Shown piece by piece: positions 12,194 to 20,180 of a stretch of DNA of 64,000 nucleotides; the first letter of the stretch is position 1; every line of letters begins with the position of its first letter. The notes under the pieces are model-generated. The model searched no databases. It was given only the letters and a program-made list of their open reading frames with translations, and was not told where the DNA came from. The translations under genes were made by a program, and so were the position numbers. This DNA is from JADZAI01 sp964390465 (lineage in GTDB: Bacteria > Pseudomonadota > Alphaproteobacteria > Micropepsales > Micropepsaceae). Location: assembly GCA_964390465.1 (NCBI GenBank), contig CAYMIJ010000002.1, positions 248,001 through 312,000 of the forward strand. The letters run 5' to 3'.

Positions 12194-14581
12194 TCAACCG
12201 CGCAGGGTGCCGCCCGTTGCCTTGATGACGGCTGCGATGATCTTCTGCGATACCGCGTCGATCTCGGCCTCGGTCAGCGTCCGGTCCTTGGGCTGCATCT
12301 TCACCGCAATAGCGAGTGACTTCATGCCATCGGGCACGCCCTTGCCTTCATAGACATCGAACACGTCAACCGAGGCGATCAGCGCCTTGTCCGCGCCCAT
12401 CGCGGCTTTCACCACATCACCAGCCGCGACACGCGTGGCGATCAGGAAGGCGAAGTCGCGCTCCACGGCCTGGAAATCGGAAATCATCAGCGCTGCTTTG
12501 GTTTTCACCTGCCGCGCTTTGGGCAGGGGAATGGCATCGATGAAAACTTCAAAGGCTGAGGCCGGCCCTTTCAGGTCCATTGCTTCCAGCACGGCGGGAT
12601 GCAGTTCGCCGAAGTGGGCGATCACCGTTTTAGGGCCGAGCTTCAGCTGCGCCGAACGACCTGGATGATACCAGCTGGGCGCATCGGTCACGATCTGAAG
12701 GCTCGCCACCGGCCCGCCCAGTGCCTCGATCAGTGCCAGCGCATCGGCCTTGGCGGTGAAGGCGTCGGGTATCACGCCGGTCTTCGCCCAATGGCGCGGC
12801 GGCTCACCGGCGCGCAGACCTGTGGCGATGGTTGGCTGATCGGTATCGCCGGTGCCGAGAAATGCCGGGCCAACTTCAAACAGATGCGACGGTGTGATCG
12901 AGCGTGCTGCATTGCGTGCCGCCGCCGCAATCAGCGAAGGCAGCACTGCCGGGCGCATCATGTCGAGATCAGCGGAGATCGGATTGGCCAGCGCCATCGC
13001 ATCATCACCGCCGCCGAACAGTCTCGCATGCGCGCGGGGAATGAAGGAATAGGTCACCGCTTCGGTCAGCCCGCGCATGGCCAAAGCGCGCCGTGCTTCG
13101 CGCGAGCGGCGCTGGCTGGGCGACAGCCCGGCCGTCGTCACAGCGGAAAGGCGCGGCAGCGGCGTTGAGGGGATGTTGTCCAGCCCATGAATGCGGGTGA
13201 CTTCTTCCACCAGATCGGCAGCGCCGTGAATGTCTGGCCGCCACGAGGGGGGAGTCACCTGGAACGGGAAGCCGCCACCGATCATGCAGCCAATGTCACC
13301 CAGTATGCGCAGGATCTCCGTCGCTGGAATGGCAAGGCCCGTGAGTTTCTTCACCAGTCCCGGATCAAAAGCGATGGCGCGCCGCCATGCGGGCACCGCA
13401 CCTGCACTGACAACTTCGGAGGCCGTCCCACCGCATATTTCCATGATGAAGCGCGTCGCCAGCTCCAGCCCGTCGCGATTGTCCGCAACATCCACGCCGC
13501 GCTCAAACCGATAGCGCGCGTCGGAATTGATGCCGAGCGCCCGGCCCGCCAGTGCGATGCGCACCGGCTCAAACAAGGCGGCCTCAATGAAAACATCAGT
13601 GGTGGTTTCCGTGCAGCCGGTATCTTCGCCGCCCATCACGCCGGCGATGGCGCGCGCCGCCTTCTCATCCGCGATGACGATCATCTCGGACGACAGCGTA
13701 TAGGTCTTGCCGTCCAGCGCCGCGATCTGCTCTCCGTCCTTCGCGCGGCGCGCGGTCAGATCACCGCTCAGCTTACCGGCATCGAACACATGCAGAGGCC
13801 GCGCGCGGTCCAGGCTGATGAGATTGGTGATATCGACCAGCGCCGAAATCGGGCGCAGGCCCACGGCGCGCAGACGGTTCTGCAACCAGGCGGGCGATGG
13901 CCCGTTCTTCACGCCGCGCACAAGGCGGCCTTCAAACAGTGGTGCGCCACTTTCTGCCGCTACATGCGTCGTGATGGGCGAGGGGAACGTACCTGCGACC
14001 GGCTCAACCTCTTTGGTGATGACCGCGCCAAGCCCTGCGGCGGCAAGGTCGCGCGCGATGCCCATCACGCCATTGCAGTCACCGCGATTGGGTGTGATGG
14101 CGATCTCGATCACCGGATCGTTCAGCCCCAGCACATCTGCGATAGGTGTGCCGATCGCAGCTTTTTCGGGCAGTTCCATGATGCCGTCATGGTCCTCTCC
14201 GAGTTTCAGCTCCCGCGAAGAACACAACATGCCGTTCGAGGTGACGCCGCGAATGGCCCCGGCCTTCAGCTCAAGGCCGCTCGCCGGAATGATGCTGCCC
14301 ACCGGCGCAAAGGCCACCTTGATGCCAGTGCGTGCATTGGGTGCCCCGCACACGACCTCGACGTTACCGTCCGCAGTCATCACCTGACACACGCGCAGAC
14401 GATCGGCGTTAGGGTGCTGCACGGCGTTCGTCACATGGGCGACGCGGAAGGCGGCAAGCTCCGCCGCCTTGTCCTCGACGCCTTCAACCTCAAGCCCGAT
14501 GCGGGTGAGCGCGGCCAGAATCTCGTCCAGCGTCGCATCCGTTTCCAGATGCTCTTTCAGCCATGAGAGGGTGAATTTCAT
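12194..14581 (-). CDS. pheT: Phenylalanyl-tRNA synthetase beta subunit
   Basis: 795 residues, the normal bacterial length. Order of domains: N-terminal MKFTLSWLKEHLETDATLDEI, a tRNA-binding (OB) domain around residues 40-150 (VCQVMTADGNVEVVCGAPNA), the B3/B4 editing module, B5 with RFERGVD and the pseudo-catalytic core, and a C-terminal anticodon-binding (FDX-ACB) domain with FPAVERDFAF-like AVERDFAFLI. Partner of PheS in the (alpha-beta)2 enzyme charging tRNA-Phe. Its ATG overlaps the pheS stop by 4 bases, so translation is coupled. Confidence 0.98.
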   Translation of the reverse strand: MKFTLSWLKEHLETDATLDEILAALTRIGLEVEGVEDKAAELAAFRVAHVTNAVQHPNADRLRVCQVMTADGNVEVVCGAPNARTGIKVAFAPVGSIIPASGLELKAGAIRGVTSNGMLCSSRELKLGEDHDGIMELPEKAAIGTPIADVLGLNDPVIEIAITPNRGDCNGVMGIARDLAAAGLGAVITKEVEPVAGTFPSPITTHVAAESGAPLFEGRLVRGVKNGPSPAWLQNRLRAVGLRPISALVDITNLISLDRARPLHVFDAGKLSGDLTARRAKDGEQIAALDGKTYTLSSEMIVIADEKAARAIAGVMGGEDTGCTETTTDVFIEAALFEPVRIALAGRALGINSDARYRFERGVDVADNRDGLELATRFIMEICGGTASEVVSAGAVPAWRRAIAFDPGLVKKLTGLAIPATEILRILGDIGCMIGGGFPFQVTPPSWRPDIHGAADLVEEVTRIHGLDNIPSTPLPRLSAVTTAGLSPSQRRSREARRALAMRGLTEAVTYSFIPRAHARLFGGGDDAMALANPISADLDMMRPAVLPSLIAAAARNAARSITPSHLFEVGPAFLGTGDTDQPTIATGLRAGEPPRHWAKTGVIPDAFTAKADALALIEALGGPVASLQIVTDAPSWYHPGRSAQLKLGPKTVIAHFGELHPAVLEAMDLKGPASAFEVFIDAIPLPKARQVKTKAALMISDFQAVERDFAFLIATRVAAGDVVKAAMGADKALIASVDVFDVYEGKGVPDGMKSLAIAVKMQPKDRTLTEAEIDAVSQKIIAAVIKATGGTLRG

Positions 14582-15666
14582 CGTGTCAGCCCTCCGGCGA
14601 GCGTCGGCTGTTCCAGCACGCTGAAACCGTAATGCTTCAGCCAGCGCAGATCGCTGTCGAAGAAGGCGCGCAGGTCAGGCAGGCCGTATTTCAGCATGGC
14701 CAGGCGGTCGATGCCGCAGCCAAAGGCGAAGCCCTGATATTTGTCCGGGTCCAGCCCGCAATTGGCGATGACCTTCGGGTGCACCATGCCGCAGCCCAGA
14801 ATCTCCAGCCAGTCATGGCCTTCGCCGAACTTCACCGTGTCGCCTGAACGGTCGCACTGGATGTCGACCTCGGCGGAAGGCTCGGTGAACGGGAAGTGTG
14901 AAGCGCGGAACCGCATGGTGACGTTCGGCACTTCGAAGAAGGCCTTGCAGAATTCTTCAAGCACCCATTTCAGATGGCCCATATGGGTGGCCTCGTCGAT
15001 CACCAGGCCCTCGATCTGGTGGAACATCGGGGTGTGGGTCTGGTCGCTGTCGCTTCTGTAGGTGCGGCCCGGCGCGATGATGCGGATGGGCGGCTTCTGG
15101 GTCAGCATGGTGCGGATCTGCACCGGGCTGGTATGGGTGCGCAGAACCGGGCGCGCGCCATCGGGGCGGGCGTTCAGATAGAACGTGTCGTGCATCTGCC
15201 GCGCCGGGTGTTCGGGCGGAATATTCAGCATGGTGAAGTTGTAATCGTCGCGCTCCACTTCCGGCCCTTCGGCCAGCGCGAATCCCATATCGGCGAAGAT
15301 GGCGATCAGCTCGTCCGTCACCTGGCTCACCGGGTGAATCCGCCCCGCATTGGGGTCGAGCGCGAAGGACGCGGCGGGCAGCGTCACATCGACGCGCTCG
15401 GTTTCCAGCCGGTGCTGAAGCGCAGCGGCGGCAAGGCCCTGTTTCTTGGCGGTGATGGCGTCGGTGATGCGGTCGCGCAGCGCATTGAAGGCCGGGCCCT
15501 GCACCTTGCGCTCGTCGGGGGAAAGGGAACCCAGCGTCTTCAGAAGTTCTGAAACACTGCCCTTCTTGCCCAGCGCTTCGACGCGCACGATTTCGAGTGC
15601 GGTGTCGTCGGCACTTTCGGAAATGCGCTTTACGAGATCGCTCTCCAGCGCGGTGATGTCAGTCAT
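14578..15666 (-). CDS. pheS: Phenylalanyl-tRNA synthetase alpha subunit
   Basis: 362 residues. N-terminal coiled coil (about 1-90), then the class II catalytic core with motif 2 (GRTYRSDSDQTHTPMFHQIEG) and motif 3 (FGCGIDRLAMLKYGLPDLR). Forms and transfers phenylalanyl-adenylate together with PheT. It lies third in the operon rpmI-rplT-pheS-pheT, 80 bases after rplT, with a strong hairpin in that spacer at 15692-15717. ATG 15666 has CAGGA upstream. Confidence 0.98.
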   Translation of the reverse strand: MTDITALESDLVKRISESADDTALEIVRVEALGKKGSVSELLKTLGSLSPDERKVQGPAFNALRDRITDAITAKKQGLAAAALQHRLETERVDVTLPAASFALDPNAGRIHPVSQVTDELIAIFADMGFALAEGPEVERDDYNFTMLNIPPEHPARQMHDTFYLNARPDGARPVLRTHTSPVQIRTMLTQKPPIRIIAPGRTYRSDSDQTHTPMFHQIEGLVIDEATHMGHLKWVLEEFCKAFFEVPNVTMRFRASHFPFTEPSAEVDIQCDRSGDTVKFGEGHDWLEILGCGMVHPKVIANCGLDPDKYQGFAFGCGIDRLAMLKYGLPDLRAFFDSDLRWLKHYGFSVLEQPTLAGGLTR

Positions 15667-15691
15667 GGTGGTCCTGCAGATGAAGATCAGC

Positions 15692-15717
15692 GCCGCCCGG
15701 CTTTACAGACGGGCGGC
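15692..15717 (-). promoter_or_regulatory. Hairpin between rplT and pheS
   Basis: GCCGCCCG (15692-15699) and CGGGCGGC (15710-15717) form a perfect 8-bp stem with a 10-base loop. No U-run follows on the minus strand, so it is more likely an RNA-processing, pausing or partial read-through element setting pheST output relative to the ribosomal genes than a full terminator. I saw no Phe-rich leader peptide beside it. Confidence 0.45.
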
Positions 15718-15746
15718 CGGTCGGACCAGACCAAACTTTCAGTTGC

Positions 15747-16109
15747 TCAGGCGGCTTTCAGCGCGCCGTTGGCCTGATCCACGAATGCCTTGAAGGCCTC
15801 GGGCTGCGTGATCGCCAGATCGGACAGGATCTTCCGGTCCACCTCGACGCCCGCTTTCGCGAGGCCGTCGATAAATCGGCCATAGGTCAGGCCATAGGCG
15901 CGCACGGCGGCATTGATGCGCTGGATCCACAGGGCGCGGAAGTTACGCTTGCGCAGCTTGCGGCCGATATAGGCATTGGTGCCGGCGCGATCGACGGCAG
16001 CCTTAGCGGTGCGGATCGTATTCTTGCGGCGGCCGTAAAAGCCCTTGGCGGCTTTCAGGATTTTCTTGTGCTTGGCGTGGCTGGTGACGCCTCTTTTCAC
16101 ACGTGACAT
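15747..16109 (-). CDS. rplT: 50S ribosomal protein L20
   Basis: 120 residues with the full L20 pattern: basic N-terminus MSRVKRGVTSHAKHKKILK, then GRRKNTIRTAK, RNFRALWIQRINAA and YGRFIDGL. An early-assembly 23S rRNA-binding protein. It sits 46 bases after rpmI and before pheST. infC, which often heads this operon in other bacteria, is not present upstream here. Confidence 0.98.
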   Translation of the reverse strand: MSRVKRGVTSHAKHKKILKAAKGFYGRRKNTIRTAKAAVDRAGTNAYIGRKLRKRNFRALWIQRINAAVRAYGLTYGRFIDGLAKAGVEVDRKILSDLAITQPEAFKAFVDQANGALKAA

Positions 16110-16155
16110 GGGTTAGTCCTTCAAAGTCTTCAAATGTGTTCGGGGAAAAACCGGA

Positions 16156-16356
16156 TCACCGGTCGTAGGGCATCCACAGCTCAACGCGGCGGGTCTCGGA
16201 CTCCGAGAGCACCTTGGTGCCGCGATTGGTGCGGATGTAATCGCCCGAATGGCTCGACAGGCGGTGGCGTTTGCCGGCAACACCAGCCTTCACCTTACCA
16301 GCAGCCGTGAACTTGAAGCGCTTTTTGGCGCCCGACTTGGTCTTCAGTTTGGACAT
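16156..16356 (-). CDS. rpmI: 50S ribosomal protein L35
   Basis: 66 residues from ATG 16356 (MSKLKTKSGAKKRFK), with the L35 landmarks KKRFKFTAAGKVK and KRHRLSSHS. The frame stays open to 16425, but the extra 23 residues are not L35-like, and GAGAGG sits just upstream of 16356. First gene of the rpmI-rplT-pheST operon. Confidence 0.97.
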   Translation of the reverse strand: MSKLKTKSGAKKRFKFTAAGKVKAGVAGKRHRLSSHSGDYIRTNRGTKVLSESETRRVELWMPYDR

Positions 16357-16466
16357 TTTGCACCTCTCAGTTGAGAGCGCGGATATGCAGAAAACTGCGA
16401 AAATCCGTGCATTGAGGGCTGCCACGGCATGTCCTGTGCGCCGGGCGGCCCCATTTGGAGCGGGCG

Positions 16467-16495
16467 GACATAGCTGATCAGGCCCAAAGGTGCAA
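16467..16495 (-). promoter_or_regulatory. Candidate promoter of rpmI-rplT-pheST
   Basis: On the minus strand, TTGCAC (16495-16490) and TATGTC (16472-16467) are separated by 17 bases. This would give a leader of about 105 bases before rpmI. The -10 match is only moderate; it was picked as the best pair in the 165-base gap. Confidence 0.3.
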
Positions 16496-16521
16496 GCTTG
16501 GAAGCAGTCGGGGTGGACTGG

Positions 16522-16962
16522 TTAATCCTGATCAGCCTGGGCGGCGATGAGCAGCAGGGATTTCAGAAAATCGGCCCGGCGCGAGGTGGGCAGGGCGCTC
16601 AGCAGTTTGGTTTCCGTTTTTCTCAGTGCGGCCAGTGTGGACGACAAAGCGCGCCTGCCCTTCGGCGTCAGGCGCACGGCATTGGCGCGCGCGTCATTTT
16701 CGGTGCGCTTGCGGATCAGCAGGTCACGCTGGATCATCCGCGCCACCATGTCGGCAAGTGTGGAACGGTCAATGCCGGTCGATGCGACCAGCGCGGTCTG
16801 GCTCGCACCTTCATTGTCATCCACCGCGATCAGCACGGTCAGCTGGCGTGCTGTCAGATCAGATCCGCGTGTTTCCGCATCGAACAGATCGCTGGCATAC
16901 TGGCTGCTCCGGCGCAGCAGATGAATCGGCGAAGATTTCAGATCATATTGTTTTTGCGCCAT
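16522..16962 (-). CDS. MarR-family transcriptional regulator
   Basis: 146 residues from ATG 16962 (MAQKQYDLKSS). Winged-helix core: LTARQLTVLIAVDDNEGASQTALVASTGIDRSTLADMVARMIQRDLL (helix-turn-helix with the recognition helix DRSTLADMVARM), then the wing RKRTENDARANAVRLTPKGRRAL. It binds DNA as a dimer, usually as a repressor released by small phenolics or oxidants. GGGGTAGG precedes the chosen ATG; the longer in-frame start at 17112 would run into the neighbouring gene. It lies 55 bases downstream of the YggS-type gene, probably in one transcript. Targets unknown. Confidence 0.88.
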   Translation of the reverse strand: MAQKQYDLKSSPIHLLRRSSQYASDLFDAETRGSDLTARQLTVLIAVDDNEGASQTALVASTGIDRSTLADMVARMIQRDLLIRKRTENDARANAVRLTPKGRRALSSTLAALRKTETKLLSALPTSRRADFLKSLLLIAAQADQD

Positions 16963-17017
16963 GCCTACCCCGCTCAAGTCGCAATCAGTGCCGCGAACGC
17001 GCGCATCGCGCAAGACA

Positions 17018-17704
17018 CTATGCTTTGGAATCTTCATGGTGTGGCGCGCGTTCACCAAAAATCGCACTACCGATGCGGATATGTGTCGCACCCAGCGCAA
17101 TGGCCGTTTCAAAATCGCTGCTCATGCCCATCGACAACAGGCTCAGCTTATTGCGCCGCGCAAGTTCTGCCAGCAGTGCGAAGTGCAGAGATGGATTGTC
17201 CGTCTCCGGCGGAATGCACATCAGACCTTCAGGGCGCAGGCCAAGCGCACGGCATTCATCAAGAAAACTCTGAACATGCGTCGGCGAGACGCCGCCCTTC
17301 TGCGGCTCGTCACCTGTATTCACCTGGACGAACAAACGCGGCGTGCGGTTCTGCCGTGTCATTTCTGCGGCCAGTGCCTTGGCAAGGCTTGGGCGGTCGA
17401 GTGAATGGATGGCATCGAACAGCGCCACCGCCTCACGCGCTTTGTTCGATTGCAGATGTCCGATGAGATGCAGGTCCACATCAGGGTAATCCACGCGAAG
17501 CGCCGTCCACTTGGCCATCGCTTCCTGCACGCGGTTTTCACCGAATACGCGTTGCCCGGCGTCCAGAACCGGCAAGATGGCCTCGGCGGGAAAGGTCTTT
17601 GAGACAGCGACGAGATGCACCTCATCGGCCTGACGTGCAGCCTTCTGACTTGCCTGCGCCATGCGGGCGTGGATCGCTTCAAGACGGGTGACGGCATCGC
17701 TCAT
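17018..17704 (-). CDS. yggS: YggS/PLPBP-type pyridoxal phosphate homeostasis protein
   Basis: 228 residues from ATG 17704 (MSDAVTRLEA). Single-domain type-III-fold barrel. The PLP lysine lies in VHLVAVSKTFP, followed by the family motifs FGENRVQEA, LHLIGHLQSNK, VNTGDEPQKGG, GLMCIPP and LSMGMSSDFETAIALGATHIRIGSAIFG. It buffers PLP and affects amino-acid metabolism rather than acting as a classical enzyme. The divergent ThiE/TenI-like gene begins 53 bases away. Confidence 0.95.
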   Translation of the reverse strand: MSDAVTRLEAIHARMAQASQKAARQADEVHLVAVSKTFPAEAILPVLDAGQRVFGENRVQEAMAKWTALRVDYPDVDLHLIGHLQSNKAREAVALFDAIHSLDRPSLAKALAAEMTRQNRTPRLFVQVNTGDEPQKGGVSPTHVQSFLDECRALGLRPEGLMCIPPETDNPSLHFALLAELARRNKLSLLSMGMSSDFETAIALGATHIRIGSAIFGERAPHHEDSKA

Positions 17705-17756
17705 GCGCGCCGAATATCTGCCTTGCATGCAACAGCGCAAGGCGCGACATGAGGGC

Positions 17757-18314
17757 ATGGGCAAGAAGCTCCTGCCTCAGCGCTTCTATATGACGGACGC
17801 GGCGCGCAGCGATGCGGCCGCCATCATGCGCCGCCTGCCGCGCGGCACGGGCGTGATCTTCCGTCATTATGATGCAGTGGACCGTGAAGCTCTGGCCGCC
17901 TCCTTGCGGGCATTGGCACGTCAGCGGCATCTTGTTTTTCTGGTGGCCGGGGATGTGCGTCTGGCGGCGCGTGTGAAGGCCGATGGCTTTCATGCACCAG
18001 AACGGCTGATCCATCGGATCACCGCCGCGCGCAGGGTTTTACCGCCTGGTCTTTTCACCGCAGCGGCGCATGGGCCTGCGGGCCTCATCGCTGCCCGGCA
18101 GGCTGGCGCGGATGGCATCTTCATCTCGCCGGTTTTTGCAACGGCCAGTCATGAAGGCGCCGCACTGCTTGGTCCGGTGCGATTTGCGGCGCTCGCACTG
18201 GCCAGTCCGTGTCCCGTCTATGCGCTGGGCGGTATGAACGCGCGCCGGTTTCAGCGGGTTCGGCCCAGTGGCGCGCGTGGCTATGGTGCGATCGGCGCCT
18301 TTCAGAACTCGTAG
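17757..18314 (+). CDS. Divergent thiamine-phosphate synthase/TenI-like barrel protein
   Basis: 185 residues from ATG 17757 (MGKKLLPQRFYMTD), with GAGGG directly upstream. The C-terminal half keeps ThiE/TenI features: VKADGFHAPE (in place of ADGVHLGQ), HGPAGLIAARQAGADGIFISPVFAT and YALGGMNARRF. The N-terminal pyrophosphate/pyrimidine motif QLREK is replaced by IFRHYD, so true ThiE activity is doubtful. It may be an aminase-like or degenerate paralogue. No thiamine genes or THI-box adjoin it. Its last 13 bases overlap the convergent porin gene. Confidence 0.65.
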   Translation: MGKKLLPQRFYMTDAARSDAAAIMRRLPRGTGVIFRHYDAVDREALAASLRALARQRHLVFLVAGDVRLAARVKADGFHAPERLIHRITAARRVLPPGLFTAAAHGPAGLIAARQAGADGIFISPVFATASHEGAALLGPVRFAALALASPCPVYALGGMNARRFQRVRPSGARGYGAIGAFQNS

Positions 18315-19543
18315 GAAAGCTCGGTGAAGATCACATCGGCGCTGAGGTCACCCACATAGGTGGAGCGGATCATGCCCAGTGGGCGTGCATCGGCGCGGGC
18401 CAGCGGGTTGATGCCGCTTGAGGCATCGAAACTGTAACGCTGGAAACCTGCGCTCAGCTGAAGTTCCTTGGTGAAGGCATAACCAGCCGCGATCTGAAAG
18501 GCGTTGCCGCTCTGGGTCTCGATGCGGCCGGCGGGCAGGGCCTCAATCGCCACATTGGTTTTGCCGTGGATGTAATTTGCGCCAAAGCGCCAGTCGCCCA
18601 CTTCATACAGCGCACCAAGTGACCAGATGGAGGTATCGCTCGCCCCGCCGGTCAGCACCACAGGGGCGTGGTCGACGCTGCCGCCCTGCGCGTTGGAATG
18701 GCGATAGGCCGCCCCGATGCTGAAGCCATCGACGCTGATCCCGGCGGCTGCGCTCCATTCGGTCAGATTGCCCGACTTCCACGGTGAGATGGCGGTGATG
18801 GTTGTGTCGCGCTCAGCCTCGTTCTCGGCCATCAGATAGGTCAGGCTCGCCTTCAGCTTCAGATTGTCGAACGTCGACTCATAGTTGAGTCCGGCCTCAA
18901 AAATGCGCGACTGCTGATCGAAATCCGTAGCCGCGGTTTTGACGTAACTCCCCATATTGGCGGAGAACTCAGGCGTATAGCTGAGATTGAGCTGAAATCC
19001 GACCAGACGCGGCGACCGATAGACGATCTTCAGACTCTGGTCCGACGCATTGGAGTCGGACCGCAGCACCAGCCGCCCCGGCAGATAGGCTTTGCCTGCG
19101 CCATTGTGGACGGTTGCAATTTTCTGGTCGTCCAGACGGACAGAACGCGTCAGGCTGGGTGGCGCTGCATAAGCGAGCTTGGCCGCCCCGTCTTCCGCAC
19201 CGATCTCCAGACGGCCAAGGCCATTCTCGGCCCAGATATAGGCTTTCTCTACACCCAGCGCATCGGGGCTGGTGTCCTTCAGGCGCAGCTGCACATGGGC
19301 ACCAAACTCTGTGCCCCCTTCTGTGATCATCGAACCGCGCAGGTTGAGTTTGCCAAAATAGCCGCCATCCAGACCTTCCTGGTCGGGATTGGCAAAACCG
19401 GTTGTGCTCTGGCGTGTGCTGAACAGTGCGCCATCAAGGAAACCCGTGACCTTGAATGTGACCTCGCCCGCCAGAACGGTTGAGGCCCCGATCAGGGCAG
19501 CGGCAGATGCGGTGCTGAGGCGCAGCATTGTTTTTCCAATCAT
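18302..19543 (-). CDS. Outer-membrane porin, Gram-negative porin family
   Basis: 413 residues. Signal peptide MIGKTMLRLSTASAAALIGA, cut near VLAGE. The mature part alternates polar and apolar residues in strands typical of 16-strand porins (for example VTFKVTGFLDGALFS, FGAHVQLRLKD, KAYIWAENGLGRLEIGAEDG). It ends in LSYEF with a C-terminal Phe, the BAM recognition signal. It would form a trimeric diffusion channel. ATG 19543 has GGGG six bases upstream and is favoured over ATG 19555, whose AAGGG abuts the codon. The divergent promoter region shared with the lipoprotein-leuS operon holds a palindrome and CtrA-like site at 19574. Confidence 0.9.
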   Translation of the reverse strand: MIGKTMLRLSTASAAALIGASTVLAGEVTFKVTGFLDGALFSTRQSTTGFANPDQEGLDGGYFGKLNLRGSMITEGGTEFGAHVQLRLKDTSPDALGVEKAYIWAENGLGRLEIGAEDGAAKLAYAAPPSLTRSVRLDDQKIATVHNGAGKAYLPGRLVLRSDSNASDQSLKIVYRSPRLVGFQLNLSYTPEFSANMGSYVKTAATDFDQQSRIFEAGLNYESTFDNLKLKASLTYLMAENEAERDTTITAISPWKSGNLTEWSAAAGISVDGFSIGAAYRHSNAQGGSVDHAPVVLTGGASDTSIWSLGALYEVGDWRFGANYIHGKTNVAIEALPAGRIETQSGNAFQIAAGYAFTKELQLSAGFQRYSFDASSGINPLARADARPLGMIRSTYVGDLSADVIFTELSYEF

Positions 19544-19573
19544 ATGAGACCCCATCCCTTCTACCAGAAAGTC

Positions 19574-19594
19574 TTAACAGCTGTTTACTATAAA
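19574..19594 (+). promoter_or_regulatory. CtrA-like site / palindrome with adjoining -10 box
   Basis: TTAA-N7-TTAC (19574-19588) differs by one base from the alphaproteobacterial CtrA consensus TTAA-N7-TTAA and abuts TATAAA (19589-19594), the usual layout of CtrA-activated promoters. The core is also a 10-bp palindrome, AACAGCTGTT (19576-19585), so another dimeric regulator is an alternative. It lies between the porin and the DUF3576-leuS operon. Confidence 0.35.
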
Positions 19595-19683
19595 AAGGCA
19601 GCAAGACCTTGCCTTGCCCGGCGCGCTGAGTGCCGTTAAGAGGCATTGGCAAACTGATTGAGCCGCTGGAAGGCGCGAAACCT

Positions 19684-20118
19684 ATGCCGAACAGTCACCC
19701 GTTTCTTGCCGCGACCCGTGCAGCCGCGCTGGGGCTGGCCGTTCTATCCGGCATGACACTCGCCGGGTGCTCGTCCACATCGACCACACTGGCGAATGTG
19801 CCTGATGGTCTCACGGTCGATCCATTCCTGTGGCAGGGCGCGATCGAAACTCTGTCCTTCCTGCCACCCGGCACGCAGGATCCGGCACGCGGCCGCATCG
19901 TGACTGGCTGGGGCAGTGCTTCGGGCAATGCAGGCGAGCTGGTGCGTGTCACGGTGCAGATCTATCCCGGTCCGGTGAACGCCGCTTCGGTAGAAGTCAG
20001 TGTCGAGCGTCAGGTGAACGGTGCCGCTGCTGGGGTTGATCCTTACACGCCACCTGCCGTTTCTGAGGCTATCCTCCTGCGTGCGCGCCAGCTGCGCGCC
20101 AATCTTGAAAACTACTGA
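19684..20118 (+). CDS. DUF3576 lipoprotein
   Basis: 144 residues from ATG 19684. Lipoprotein signal with lipobox LAGC (Cys29). The mature part carries the DUF3576 pattern VDPFLWQGAIETLSFLPP, a GWGS segment, VRVTVQIYPGPVNAASVEVSVERQV and the ending AILLRARQLRANLENY. This lipoprotein directly precedes leuS in many alphaproteobacteria and is assumed to act in the outer membrane. Its fixed place next to leuS-lptE hints at a link to LPS or envelope assembly, but no function is established that I know of. Confidence 0.85.
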   Translation: MPNSHPFLAATRAAALGLAVLSGMTLAGCSSTSTTLANVPDGLTVDPFLWQGAIETLSFLPPGTQDPARGRIVTGWGSASGNAGELVRVTVQIYPGPVNAASVEVSVERQVNGAAAGVDPYTPPAVSEAILLRARQLRANLENY

Positions 20119-20180
20119 ACGCTGCGCGCGCGGGCCAACGCCTTGGGCCGCGCAGTGTGGCCATAAGAGCCTGTTGACCC

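Noticed and set aside
13187..14566. 459-codon open frame antisense to pheT
   Set aside because: A long frame produced by GC-rich codon bias opposite a certain gene; its product is Arg/His/Gln-rich with no domain.
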